Assembly: GCA_010094045.1 (NCBI GenBank)
Contig: ML986763.1
Location: 1 to 64,000 of the forward strand
Direction: 5' to 3'
DNA: 64,000 nt
DNA from: Lojkania enalia
Lineage: Eukaryota; Ascomycota; Dothideomycetes; Pleosporales
Of this stretch, positions 12,901 through 26,314 are shown piece by piece. The notes under the pieces are model-generated. The model saw nothing but the letters and a program-made list of their open reading frames with translations. It searched no databases and was not told the DNA's origin. The translations under genes were made by a program, and so were the position numbers. Every line of letters starts with the position of its first letter. The first letter of the stretch is position 1.

Positions 12901-15070
12901 CTTATATTCTTACTTTATTTTTAAGTATATAAGAATGTCGTTTAAATAAACTATATAGAATTATCTAAAGTATAGTTTTAGTATCTTATTAATTCGTTTT
13001 TAGAAAGTAGCTAATATATTAATAAGTCTAAATAGTATAACTAGGTATTTAAAAAGTCCCTTTTTTATTCTAAATACTATTTTCTATTTATCTCCTTTTT
13101 TAATATAGATTTAGTAGTATATATTCTAAATATCTAATTTTATAAAGATAGTAGCTTCCCTTAATTAGTTTCTTAAGTTACAGATAAGTAGTAGAGGGTA
13201 TTAGTCCTTAATAGTAATATTATTAAGAGTACGATAATCGATATATATTTATAGGTCTATTATTTCTTTCTTATCTATAAAGAGTATAGGGTATACTACT
13301 AGTAAGTTTAACTCTTAGATTATTCCTTTCTTCAGGTGTTCGTCTATATATTATTCTAGAGCCTCTACCTCCTTTAGTATTAAGCTATATATTAGTCTAT
13401 ATCTAGGTTCTTTTCCTAGTTAGAGTTCAATTTTATAGTTATATTCTCCGTATTTAAGTAAGTATTATAGTAGTTCTTAAAGTTGTTTTATTAAGTGTTA
13501 GTATTCCTTAGGTACGCTATATAATATATTTCCTACTAGGAATAACTCTTTTACTACTTCTTTTACTATTATAGCGAGTTGTTCTTTAACTAGCTGGCTA
13601 GAGTTTTTAAGGATAATTCGTCCTGTTTACTAGTTTATCTAGGAGTTTTCCTTTTTTAGCTATAGAATTCCTAGGATAATATTATAGTCAGTAATTTCTA
13701 TAATTTAGAAGATCTATTCTTATTAGGTTGTTTCTAGAATTTTAAACTCTCCTAGTTTTATAGTATATATAACTTTCTTTTAAAAATCGTTTCCTTTTAT
13801 AGTTTAGATTATATAAGATCGTTCTAATTATACTATAGGTATTCCTTTTCTAGCAATATAGTTACTAGCTATAAAATTCTTTATAGCTCTACTATTAATA
13901 AGTATATATACTTTATAGTTGTAATATTATCCTAGTATTATAAGATAGTATTCTTCTATATTCCCGTATAGTTAAGTTATCTTAGACTAGTAGGCTATTA
14001 CTTCTTTTATAGATATATACTTTAGGTATTTTCGTTCTAGATATTTATACTATAATCTTCCTCTAACATATACTTTAGATAGTAGAGGTTTTAGTTCAAG
14101 TACTATATAGTTTTAGGTCTATTTTATAACTTCCTATTCTATTATAGCTTCTTACTTTATAGGGTTTCCTAGTACCTTATCCTTATTTAGTCGTCTTAGC
14201 TATATACCTATATTTTCTTTTCTTTTTTAGTAGGTCTTATATTATCGTTTAATACACGATATCTATACTATCTTAAAGTATACTAGATAGTATTAGTTTA
14301 TACGAGAGTTATTATCTTCTCTAACCTAGTAGTCCTATTCTTATTTATATCGTAATACCTTTAGTATCTAGTATTTTACTAGTACTTCGTTTTATAAGAA
14401 GGCTACTACTTTCTATACTATTAAGCTATAGCAGATAAAGTAGGAGAAAGTATATTGTTGTTACTTACTTGGTGAAGCGCACTCTCTAGAAGAACTATCT
14501 AAATAGAGCTAGTCCTAATTAGAACTAGTCTATAAACGCCAATATTTATAAAGTCTATTACCTCGATATCTACCCTCTAATATATACTATATATACAGTT
14601 TTATCCCAATCTATTATATTAAGATGTTTTTCTACTACTTTTATTATTTCTATCTATTTTTAGAAGTATAAGAAACGGATTTCTCTAGGGTAAGTATTTT
14701 GCTATTCTTTATAAACGTTAATAATATCTTATTCTAGTCTATTCTTATTATAGAATTTTATAGGTAGTTCTTCTCGTAAAGTAGCTATAAGAGCTGGTAT
14801 TCTCTATTCGTACTCGATTATTCCTTATTAATATATAGAATATATTCTAGGTGCTAGTTTAGATATTAGTACTCTAGTAGTAGCTTTTTCTATTTATAAC
14901 GGGGTGTTTATTTCTTTATTCTTATCTAATTCTTTCTAAACTTCTTCTAGCTATCTTTTTATACGTTCCTGCGTTACTATAAGTTATATTTTCTTCCGAG
15001 GCTAATATCCTATAGCTTCTTTAAATTGTTAGTATATTAGACACTTATCTTTATTATAGAAGGACTAATA

Positions 15071-16942
15071 ACGTATAGTATAAGCGAGCTGATCACCTAA
15101 GCGAGCTGATTATAATGCTAAGACTCTACTAAAATCGCGATAATTATACTTTATAATATTATACTACAACTAACAACTGTAGAATTAATTTAGAAAGAAG
15201 CTAAAATATAGCTTGCACTCCAAGCTCTTTAATAAGATATAATACTAACTATACGTCGCGTTGCATTAATCTATAATATCTCCTAAAGTATACTTAGTAT
15301 ACGAAGGCGAGGAACAGCTCTACAATGTGATTGCCGGCCTAATTCAATAAAGCTTAGTAAGACTGAGGAGTAGGTAATTGTTCAGCATATACTAGATCTA
15401 GATATAAGAGAATTTCCGCCGCGGCTTACTACTGTTTAAGATATAGCCAATCTACTGCTAGCTACGCGCTCTACTAGCTAGGTTAGAAAGAACTAGGTAG
15501 AGAACTTTATTAAACGTACGCTTAAACTTAAGGTTAAATTCAATCGAAAGTATAACTATTTAAGAGCTAAATATAAGGATTCTAAGGTTATAGGAGGCTA
15601 GTTCTACCTTATATAGAATATAAAGGCTAAATATAGTATTATTAACAAAGATACATACAACTTTAATAAATTAGGCTTTATAATAAGTATAATATTAACA
15701 GGAGTAGTAGTTACTAGCTTTAAGAGACGGAATTAACTAAAGCAGCTCTAGCTAGATAATTATAAGTAGACTATAGTTATCCAGGGTATTAACGCGACAG
15801 GATAGGTAATACTACCTTTTATTATCTTTACAGGTATCTACTACCTCTCTATATAATATAAAAAAGACGATATTCTACTAACCTAGGCTATATAGGTTAC
15901 TAATAACAGCTGGACGATAAATAATATTAGTATTAAGTAGTTAAAGCACTTTAACGCGTATATAAAAGATTATACTATTAGTATATATTAATTGCTAATT
16001 CTTAATAGCTATAAGAGCTACAACTCGCTTGAATTCAGGCAGCTCTACGAGGAAAAGAATATTATTACTCTCTATATACCTCTACATTTGTTATACCTGC
16101 TACAGCTACTAGATATAGGTTGTTTCTCGCCTTTAAAGACTGCGTATAGGTGCTAAGTTAAGTAGCTGATGCGCGGTTATATTAACTATATTATAAAAAT
16201 CGAGTTTTTACTCTACTTTAAAGTAGCTTTCAACGTAGTAATTACGAAGAGTAATATCCTAAATAGCTTTTAAGGCGCTAGCCTAGTTCTATTTAATCTA
16301 GATGTAGTACTATCGAAGCTTAAAGTTTAACTGCGTATACTAATACCTTCTATAGTTGAAGATACCCCTTAGGAGTTAAAAATACTAAGTAATCCTATTA
16401 AATTTAGGTCTTAATCTACGTACGTTTAATTAAGAGTTTAAAAGTACCTAAATAGCTTATCTATTTTAATAGTAGAGGCGTTTAAACAGTTTATAAAGGG
16501 TGCTGCGTATATAATATATAAAAACGTACTATTGCGCGCTCAGGTTACTAAGTTTTAAGCAGCTAATAAGGCCGCCACACAACGTTAATCGCATAAAAGA
16601 AAGTATATATAGAAGGAAAGTAACCTAATAATTAAAGAAGGCGCTTAATTAACTACTCTAAAAGAGTTTAGCGCTTGTACTAATAGGAAGAAGGGTAGGA
16701 AGAAGGCGCGTGTTAATAGAGGCCAGCTGACTTAAAGGCGCTGTAGGTAGTGCGGTGAGGCTAGATATAACTCGCGGACGTGTAAAAATAATGCTATAGA
16801 TATAGAAGAATAGGCTACTATACTATATAGTATAATAGAATATAAGAAAGTATAATATTTTGCGAAAAGTAGTCGCGATTTTAGTGTAGTCTTAGTATTA
16901 TAATCAGCTCGCTTGGGTGATCAGCTCGCTTATACTGTACGT
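15071..16942 (+). mobile_element. Fot1-like element E (inner copy), complete 1,872 bp
   Basis: The terminal inverted repeats (acgtatagtataagcgagct at the left) are flanked by TA on both sides. The empty target is preserved in the Gypsy-II piece near position 1052-1070, so the insertion can be read to the base. The plus strand carries a Fot1/pogo transposase with an HTH region, an NFDK-type first Asp block near 15,660 and a second Asp block near 16,000, all broken by TAG/TAA. Confidence 0.9.
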
Positions 16943-18152
16943 TATAAGGTTCTATATTCTGTAGTTATAGTTAATTTCTCTTTACCTGCTTTTTGCGGTT
17001 TATCTTCTATAGGCCGGTTTTTCTTCTCTTTCTTTTTACTTTAATATTCCTTTACTATATATCCTAGTTTTTAACAATTATAGTACTTAATATCCTTTTT
17101 CTAAGTCTTTCTTTCTTAAGTTGTCTATAGTTTAGGCTTCTTTTCTCTAGTAGCGCTTAGATCTATAGGTCCACCTGTGTTAGTAGCTCTTACTAAAAAG
17201 TATACCCTTTAATAGTATACTTACCTTTCCTTATTTTTAAATTAGTATAGTTTATTATTAATTCTTTTTACTAGTTAAAAGTATAATACTAGGTCCTGTG
17301 GTTGTTCTATATATATTATTACCCTTCTTATTTCTATTTTTAGTCCTCTACAGAACTTTACTATTATACTATAGTCGTTCTATACAACTTTGTTTAAGAG
17401 CTGTTAAAAACTTAATATATACGAGGTAATAGATTCTAGTTAAACTAGGTCGTAGAATCTATCTTCTACTGCTCGTATTTTATCGATATCTCCGAACGCT
17501 AGTTTAAATTTCTATTAGAAGTATACTAGGCTTATAAATATTACTTTAGTTTTACTTTTCTAGTATTCTTCTATATAGTTTTTAAAATCTATTAGAAAGG
17601 ACTAGAACTAGTCGAGTAGTTTACCTGTTAGATAGGCTCCTATAAATAGTACTTTCTCGTTCTCGTATTAGATAATATCTAAGTTAGCGTCGATATAAAT
17701 TTTTACTACTACTAGGAATTCTTTAAATTTAGACCTAGTTCTATTAAACTTATTAAATAGTACTAACTTAATTTATCGCTGGTAGTATATTATTAGTAGC
17801 GTTCTTTCGACTTACTTAAGTTTCTAGATAATTCCCGCGAGTTCTATTCCTTACTTACTATTAACTATTCCTTATATTCCTTTAAAACTTTTAAGAAGGC
17901 TGTCCTAAGTCTCCTTTAGGCTTCTTATCTATTTGTCTACTAGGACTAGCTACTTCTATTATTATATTAACTTGTTCTACATTCTTATAAATATAGTTGT
18001 CGTACCTACCTCTAAAGAGGTAGTCTTACTAGCTAATCCCGACATTCTACTTGCGTAAGTTTCCTACGTTACTTACTAAAGGTATCTTTTTCCTTATAAC
18101 CAGGGTAGTCTAACTAGTCTTACTTCTTCTAGCCTTACGAGGGTAGTTAAAG

Positions 18153-18511
18153 TATAACAGCCTCTAATTAGCTAGGTATAAGATAAGGTAATAACTAAGA
18201 GTAATTATATACTGTAGGAGATTATTCTTATAAGCTTATAATAGAAGTGTATAAGTAGAGTATATAAAGGATATTTAAGTTAACTACGAAAAGCTATAAA
18301 GGTTAGAGTTGTAAGGTTATAAAATATAATTTAGTTCTCTTACTATTCCTTCCTACTTAATTAGCTAAGCGACTAAGTATACTTAGTTACTTAGTTAACT
18401 AAGTTGCTAAGTATATTACGTATTTCGTATTAGCCCTATTCTTCTAGCTATATAGAGTTCTAAATCTTAATCGGTTCTAGTATAGAGCTTTCTACAAGGG
18501 TATCCGTAACA
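18153..18511 (-). repeat. Gypsy-II 5' LTR (359 bp)
   Basis: Partner of 9615-9973, ending GTAACA and followed by the ATTAA target duplication. Carries a version of the 36-bp palindrome seen at 2491-2526. Confidence 0.85.
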
Positions 18512-18611
18512 ATTAATATATATTAATTACTAATTCTTAATAGCTATAAGAGCTATAACTTACTTAAATTTAGGTAGCTCTATAAGAAAAAGAATATTAT
18601 TACTCTCTATA

Positions 18612-19786
18612 ATATAGTTTATAAGTAAGCTATTAGTATAAGTAAGCTGTTACTCTACTAAGATTCGAACGACTTAATTATAATAATTATCAACTATATA
18701 TATATATACTATAGAAAGTAATAGTTTATTAGATTATTTAACACCTACGCTATTAATTTAGCACGTTTAAGTATTATAGCTAGGCTGTTTATAGCGCTTA
18801 CAGCTCTATTAAAGCTGGCTACTCTTTTATAGCTAAGTATTCTAATTATAAATTTTCTTATTAATCTACCTCTTAATATTATTTTAATTAATTATATCCT
18901 CACCTACAGCTTTTATTAGAATCTCCTACTTCTATAATCGCTTTTTTTTCTATTATTTTTACTTTATTACTACCTTATTTACTTATTTAAGGCTCTTAAT
19001 TCGATTAGCTATTAGCACGATCGAATATATTATTATTATAATACTCTTTTAAAGCTGATTAAAGGCTGTAATAATTAATATAGGTAATAAGTCTTAATAT
19101 TACTAAATCCTACTATAAATTATTATTAATTAAGCCTCTAGTTTACGCGCGTTACTAGGTATTTTAGCCTTCTAGGGGGTAGTTTCTAGTATAGGTAGTA
19201 TTAGTGTATGTAGCTTAATATTAAGTTTTAATAGTACCGCCTCTAAATTATATAGTACTATTCTAGCGCCTCGAAAGCTTACGCGGATATTAACTTCTAT
19301 AATTAATCGATTATAGGCTGCTTTAAAGGCTAGAAGGAAGGTAGTTTTATTAATATAGTTAATATAATTATATATTAAGGCTAAGATCTCAGCGCTATAT
19401 TTAGCTAATAGTCTATTTACTATAGCTTATATGCTGTTAATTATAGGCGGAAATCCTCGTAAATCCTAATTAAGGATATAGCTAATAAGTACCTCCTCTT
19501 TAGTCTTTATAAGCTTCTTTAAATTCGGCTTATAATTGTGTTACGCAGCTATTCCAGCGCGTTAAAAGTAGAGAGTATTTTAAGGGTAGTAAAAAGTTGT
19601 TATAGTGCTATTCTCGGTTAAAACTTAACCTCGATTAATAGCTAAAATTATAAGAATAATTTATAATTCTTTATAAGTTAATTATATATTACTATATTAA
19701 GCTATTATACGTTAATTTAGGTAGGCCGTTAAAAGTTTAGTAAGGTAATAGCTTACTTATACTAATAGCTTACTTGTAAACTATAT
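18612..19786 (-). mobile_element. Deleted pogo-A relative (1,175 bp)
   Basis: Terminal repeat atatagtttataagtaagc is mirrored at 19,768-19,786, with TA on each side (18610-18611, 19787-19788). The minus strand near 19,480-19,620 matches the N-terminal transposase region of pogo-A (about 4,440-4,560), but the DDE core is missing. It sits inside Fot1-like element E; the uninterrupted sequence is near 16,075. Confidence 0.75.
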
Positions 19787-20142
19787 TAGACTTCTATATT
19801 TATTATATCTACTATAGCTATTAAATATAGATTATTTCTTACCTTTAAAAACTATATATAGGCGTTAAATTAAGTAGCTAATATATAGTTATATTAACTA
19901 TATTATAAAAATTAAGTTTTTACTCTACTTTAAAATAGCTTTTAACGTAGTAATTATAAAGAGTAATATCTTAAGTAGTTTTTAAAGTGCTAGTCTAGTT
20001 CTATTTAACCTAAATATAGTATTATTAAAGCTCGAAGTTTAACTATATATACTAATACTTTTTATAGTTAAAGATACCTTTTAAAAGTTAAAAATACTAA
20101 GTAATTCTATTAAATTTAGGTTTTAATTTATATACGTTTAAT

Positions 20143-20268
20143 TGTTATAGTTAAACTATTTATAGTTAGCCTCTTAGCAGGTCTAGGGATATATATATAG
20201 CATGTCTCGCATTTCTAGTTAATAGACGCAGTTTTTCCAACCCTTATTAGAGCTAGCCAGCTCTAATA
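20143..20268 (+). repeat. Copia-1 5' LTR (126 bp)
   Basis: Starts TGTTATAG and ends CTAATA (mutated ...ACA). Same length as 25342-25467; a less mutated relative is seen at 1-93. Confidence 0.85.
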
Positions 20269-23200
20269 GTTATAAGCCCGGAAGCCCTTTAACTACTACT
20301 ACGTTCTATATAGATAGACTAGAGCTAATTAATATAGGCTTAGTTAATTATATCTCGTTTATTAAGATCTTAGTTACCTCGAAGTTACTAGGCTAGCTAG
20401 GAAGCTAGAGAGCTTAGAACTAGTTGTAGCAGAGATCTTAATAGATTAACGCGATATAGTATATTATAAAGATAATAGAATTAGACCTACTTATTACTAA
20501 GGCTACGTTTATTCTCAATAAGCTAGAGTACTGGATATAGTAGCTGTTTCTGTAGAAGGACAGCACGGACCGGAACTAGCTCTAGAAATACGTAGATCCA
20601 GATCTTAGTAAGAAGCTAGTCTTTTAACTAGACGCTAAGAAGCTGATTAAGAAGCAGTTCGGAGATTTCTATAGGATAGATAGTAATGCTGAGGTAGTAG
20701 ATGCTAAAGTAGATATTATAGATCTAACTAATTAAGAATTGGTAAGATATAAAGCCTAGTATAGGACGTACAGCTGCAGCAAGGCGCGGTAGCTGTAGAA
20801 AGAGAAGGCTCTTAGGGAATTCACGCAGGAGATATCGAGGATAATAGCAGCTTAATATATCTATCTAATCGCAGACTATAAGACTGTATATAATTAACTA
20901 CAGACCCTTAAGAAGTATCTCTACTCGAGTAAAGCTAAACGCAGTATACAGCTACAGGCTCGATACTAGACGTTTAAGATACGACTAAGAAAGGGGAACC
21001 TAGATACCTAGTTTAAGGATTAGCTTGAAACGACGCGCGTTATAAGCCTAGTAAGTATACTAGAAGTATAGGGGAATCGAGCTTAATAGGACTTTATTCT
21101 CGCAGTTAAGAGCTTAGACGATAGCTGGGTAGTAAATAAGCTATCGCTGCTTATTAAGTCTAAAGCAGACGATAAGCTATATATAAGTATCTTAGACCTG
21201 GTAGCCTAGTATACGTTATACTATCGTCGCACTAGACTAGTTATATTAGAGCTAGAGACGTTCGCGACGCTTAGTATCGTACTATAGTAACTACAGCAAT
21301 TACACTAGACTAAAAACAGCTAGAAACCTTAGTAATTAAGATAAATAGTCTACCTCTATAGAGATAGTTATAAATTCGAGTAGTATTTATATATTAATTT
21401 AGTACTACGCCTATTAGGCTGGTAGCTGAATTAAGATATTAAGTAGAAATTCTAAGAGTTTAGAATATTAAAATCTTCTAGATTAAAATTGCTCTATAAT
21501 AGTTTTAGCACTAGTACTAAATATAATAAAAAGATAGGATAACGGGTGTTAATTATTAAGACTAGCTATAACAGCAGCTCTAAACCTAAATCGATTAGTA
21601 AGCTCTATAGCAGCTTTAACTCTATAGCTTAGAGCTGTATAAGTTAAATAGTATTAGTATTAGCTATTACTACTTAATAGATAGATTATAGACCCTAGCT
21701 TAAATACCTATATTACTAACAGCAAGTCTTATAACTAGAGAATAATATAGCAGCCTAGACTAGACGACTATATATATATAGAGGGACAGTTGCTACTAAT
21801 TTAAGAATAGAGAGAAGTCTAGCTGTAGGTATAAACGCCTACTAGAATTAAGACTATCCTACTCTTATATATAATATATATCCTAGAGATGTTTATAAGC
21901 GTAGTTAGTCTCTTATACTATAATATAGTAGGAATCTATTTTAACTTAGAACGAGACTATTTATATTAGATAGATCTATTAAATATTATATACTATCTTA
22001 GGCGCACGTCCGGGTATTAGCTAATAGATATAGAGGATAGTATACAACTATCTCTATCGGTATATACAACGTAATATAGACCGAGGCCTTCCTACGCAGC
22101 TTATAAGTAGCTAGAACTTACACCTATATAAGTTTATAGGGTATTTAACTATACTAGCTAGAAGGTAGTCGCTTATCTACCTGCTTATATTAATAGGCTT
22201 AAGTTGATTAAGTAGTAGTAGGGGGTGAAGTAGTAGTAGTAGTAGAGAAATTAAGCTCTAAAGTAGACAGAATATACTATCTATATCTAGTCTAAGCTCT
22301 ATAAAATAGTAAGTAGAAGAGCTCCTTAGAAACCAGCCTAGAGACTATTTAAGAGACTAGGGATAGATTTAGTCTAGATACGCGATCGGTTAGAGCGCTA
22401 CTATAATAGAGACCTCTAGATGTTCTATATAGTCTACTAGTATAGTAGGTAGTATAAGGCCTGCTACCTACTAAACAAGAATATAATAACGCTATAATAT
22501 ATAGTATAGAGATTACTAGTTAAGCTTAAAGCTTAGTTTAATACGTAAGTTAAAACTATTAGGCTTAATAGTAAGCGCGGATATTCTAAGATACTTAATA
22601 TCTTTAAGGACCTAGGAATCTTAGTAGAACTATAAGTAGAGTATACTAAGGAGTAGAATAGTCTAATAAAGAGAGTAGAGCAGTTGCTAGTCGTATAGGA
22701 AAGAGCTATAAGGATAGACGCAGGGCTACTAATAGAGGTATTAAACAAGTACCTGCTCTTAGCAGTCTATCTCTTTAATCGCACGTTGACCGAAGCTCTA
22801 GACTAGTATACCCTATATAAGGTAGTATACGGAACTAGACTATTAATAGCTTATCTTAACGTGTTAGAAGCTAAGGTATATATCCTAAATTATTACCTAT
22901 ACTAGGGAGAGAAGCTATAATCTTATATACTAATCGGACGCCTCGTAGAATATAACTCTACAAATATCTATTATATCTAGATACTAGAGCTAGACAAAAT
23001 TATAAGGACTAGAAATATTATCCTACTACCTGCAGAATTGTATAAAGATCTTATCTTTCTAGATAAGTAGACGCTATATCTAGCAGCCGTAGTACTTAAT
23101 ATTAAAGAGAGCTGTAAACTAAATAATATAGAGCTTAAATAGATGCTAGATTAATTAACAGCTTAATCGCGCAAAGAGACGCTAGATAATAAGTTTAAGT

Positions 23201-25341
23201 AGTAGATTAAAAAGCAGCTTAAGTAGCAGATTAAGAAGCAGCTTAAGTAGGAGTTAGGTCAGCAATAATTAAGTAAGCCAGCTAGAGTAGAGTATCTAGT
23301 AGTTAGCAGTATTATAACGCTAGAAGATACTCTAGAACCGTATAGTTAAGATAATTGTAATAAGTATCTAGAGGTAATAACTAGCCTCTCTAAAGGCTGG
23401 TATTAGATTAAACTAGAAATAGAGGCTCTAGACTAACAATTAAATAATATAAACAGACGCGACGAAATTAGTAGTTAACTTAATACTAGAAATATTATAG
23501 AGACTAGAACTTATAGAACACCCTATATATATTATATAGCGTTTATAGAAGCGTTACAGTAGAAGACGAGTAGTAATATACTAGCTAATTAGCCCAGGAT
23601 TAGTCTATATAGAGATTAGCTGCTACTTCTACTAAAGTAATAGAAGTAGCTTAAGAGGTATCTATTTAGAATCGAATTTAAGAAAGTAGTAGTAGTAGAG
23701 CTTTAAAGCTACTGTAGTAAGGGCTGTCTAGTTTATATAATAGAAACTAGAGCCAGTATATAGCTAGAGATTAAGCTTCTACCGCTAATATAGGTATTTA
23801 TATATAAATTCGATAAGAATAGATATCTATATAAGTTTAAAGCTAGGCTAGTTATTAGAGAAGACTTATAGTAGGACTGGGGAGATATATATATAGCTAC
23901 TCTAGTAGTATAAGTATTCCGATTTCTAGTCGCTTTAGTAGCAGCTTTTAGACTACGCGCCTATTAATATAATATTACCAACGCTTTCTTAAATATACTA
24001 CTAGACAGACTAATATATACCTATATGCTAGAAGGATTTATATAGAAGTTAGGTAAGCTGGTAGAGATAAGGAAAGCTCTTTATAGTCTAAAAGATGCTC
24101 CTCTACTCTAGTATAAGTACCTTAAGAGCTTACTACTTAAGCTAGAATTACAGCCGATCTAGGAGGTCCTATATCTATTTAGAAGTAAGAGCCTAATAGT
24201 ATTCTTCTACGTTAATAATATAGTTGTTCTAGTCTATCTAGACTACCTTACTATATATTAATAATTTAAAGCAGGCTTAAAAATATAGTACGAGCTATAC
24301 TTACTTAAACAGCTTAGATAGTTCCTAGAAATTAGAATAGTCCGAGACTAGGATATAGGTAGAATCTAGCTTAGTTAAGACTCGTTTATTAATAAGGTTA
24401 TAGCTAAGTATAGACTGTAAAAGTAGGGGTAGAGAAGCTATCTTATAGTACTTCTAGTCGATAACCACCTAGCATTAAGTATAGAAGAGCTAAACTATTA
24501 GAGAACTAGATATTATTAGTAGCTAGTCGGATCCCTAAAATATCTAGTAGTCTATATACGTCTAAATATCTTAAGAGCTTATTTAGCTTTAGTAACCTAT
24601 TTTAAGAATCTAGAATAGAGTTATATTTAAGTAGTAGAGTACGTCTGGAGATATATAATTAGTATAAGAGGGCTAGGCTTATAAGTATCTAGACTAGATT
24701 AAGAAAATACAACTTACCTTAGTAATAAGTACGAGCTACTATTCTATAGAGTATCAGACGCAGTATTTGCGGATAATTAGGAGACGCGTTGTAGCTTATA
24801 AGGCTACCTATTTAAGCTTTATAGCCTGCCTATCGACTAGAAAGTAATAATATAGCGCTTGGTTACCAAGTCAACGACTGAGGCTAAGCTACTAGCTCTA
24901 TCTATAGCAGGCAGCGAGCTATAATAGTAGACTAGAATCTTTAATTACGTAGGGTTTAGTATAGAAATAGTCCCTATACTATTTTATAATAATTAGCAGA
25001 CAGTAGGTATTACTACTAAAGTAGTAGATAGACTATAGACTAGATTATATTATATAGATACTTATTAGATATAGATTCGATAAGAAGTTAAAGTAGGAAG
25101 GTTATAGGTTAGCTGGAAGCTGATAAACTAGATGCTAGTAGATAGTTTTATAAAGGTACTACCTAAGTAGAAGTATCTTACCTTTTTAAAGCAGCTCGGT
25201 CTTATAGAGGTACCTAGACTAGTTGACTAGAAGGCAGCTTTACTATTTACTGCAGCTAGGGGGGTATATTACAGCTATATAAAGATACCTAGACTAGTTA
25301 ACTAGAAGGTAGCTTTACTATTTACTATAACTAGGGGGGTA

Positions 25342-25467
25342 TATTATAGCTAAGCTATTTATAGTTAGCTTCTTAGCAGGTCTAGAGATATATATATAGT
25401 ATATCTCGCATTTCTAGTTAATAGACGTAGTTTTTCCAACTCTTATTAGAGCTAGCCAGCTCTAATA
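25342..25467 (+). repeat. Copia-1 3' LTR (126 bp)
   Basis: Starts TATTATAG directly after the polypurine tract and ends CTAATA before the TTAAT duplication. Confidence 0.85.
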
Positions 25468-26314
25468 TTAATTAAGAGTTTAAAAGTGCTTAGATAGTTT
25501 ATCTACTTTAATAGTAGAAGCGTTTAAATAGTTTATAAAAAGTATTATATATATAATATATAAAAATATACTATTATACGTTTAGGTTACTAAATTTTAA
25601 ATAGCTAATAAGGCTGCTATATAATATTAATTATATAAAAGAAAGTATATATAGAAGAAAAATAATCTAATAATTAAAAAAGGCGTTTAATTAACTACTC
25701 TAAAAGAGTTTAGCGCTTATACTAATAGGAAAAAGAGTAGAAAGAAGGCGCGTGTTAATAGAGGCTAGCCGACTTAAAAGTGCTGTAGGTAGTATAGTAA
25801 AGCTAAGTATAACTCGCGGACGTATAAAAATAATACTATAGATATAGAAGAATAGGCTACTATATTATATAGTATAATAGAATATAAGAAAGTATAATAT
25901 TTTGCGAAAAGTAGTCGCGATTTTAGTATAGTTTTAGCATTATAATCAGCTCGCTTAAGTAATCAGCTTACTTATACTATATGTTATAAATTAAGGTTAA
26001 GAATATATTATACGATTATTTATTCTTTAATTACTATAAGTTTCTAGCGATTTAGTTATATATAAAGGTAAAATACAATTCTATAAAGTTGAGTAGAAAG
26101 TTATTAATATTATATATTAAAAGCTATAGTAGTATATTATATACTCTTAAATTAGTCTAATTTATATGTCTATAAGATAAACGTAATTCTACCTTCTTAT
26201 TAAATTAATAAAAGGTTGTATTATAGATTTATTATAGTTTGTATATAGTATTTATAATACTAAGAAAAAGTAGCCGCTTTAATAGTTTAGCTACTTTAAT
26301 AGTAGAATATATTA

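Larger units (their letters stand above)
9615..18511 (-). mobile_element. Gypsy-II, full length with both LTRs, RIP-dead
   Basis: The 359-bp LTRs lie at 9615-9973 and 18153-18511, and a 5-bp target duplication ATTAA lies at 9610-9614 and 18512-18516. After subtracting a Fot1-like insertion it is about 7.0 kb. Read on the minus strand, the order is gag with CCHC knuckle (near 17,050), then reverse transcriptase with a YLDD-type active site turned into YLND (about 12,937-12,960), then RNase H/integrase toward 10,000. All frames carry dense stops. Confidence 0.9.
20143..25467 (+). mobile_element. Copia-1, full length with both LTRs, RIP-dead
   Basis: The 126-bp LTRs are flanked by a TTAAT duplication (20138-20142 and 25468-25472), and a G-rich polypurine tract (aggggggta) directly precedes the 3' LTR. 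The plus strand keeps a recognisable Copia order: gag, integrase region (about 22,300-23,000), RVT_2 reverse transcriptase (about 23,500-24,400) with the FVDD active site changed to YVNN near 24,201-24,230, then RNase H with a KxxAxxRC-like tail to about 25,250. TAG/TAA interrupt every domain. The uninterrupted target is near 16,440. Confidence 0.9.
8688..25984 (+). mobile_element. Fot1-like element E (outer copy), split by three insertions
   Basis: The terminal repeat acgtatagtataag at the left is mirrored at 25,950-25,984, with TA at 8686-8687 and 25985-25986; the empty site is seen at about 54,365. The plus-strand degraded transposase covers 8,950-9,614, 18,512-18,611, 19,787-20,142 and 25,468-25,900, with DDE-type blocks matching the inner copy at 15,071-16,942. 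Gypsy-II, a deleted pogo-A relative and Copia-1 were inserted into it afterwards. Confidence 0.85.
8627..26312 (-). mobile_element. Pogo-C fragment split by a 17-kb nested insertion
   Basis: Positions 8627-8687 match about 54,306-54,365, and 25,985-26,312 match about 54,366-54,687 of the complete pogo-C copy. The right terminal repeat ends at 26312, followed by TA. Its 5' two thirds are missing at 8627. Everything between 8688 and 25984 is a later insertion. The element itself had landed at a TA in a Copia-2 integrase region (26,315 onward). Confidence 0.75.

Noticed and set aside
22533..22748. 71-codon minus-strand open frame
   Set aside because: It is antisense to the Copia-1 integrase region. 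RIP removes stops on one strand as it creates them on the other, and the predicted residues are low-complexity Ser/Leu/Thr.
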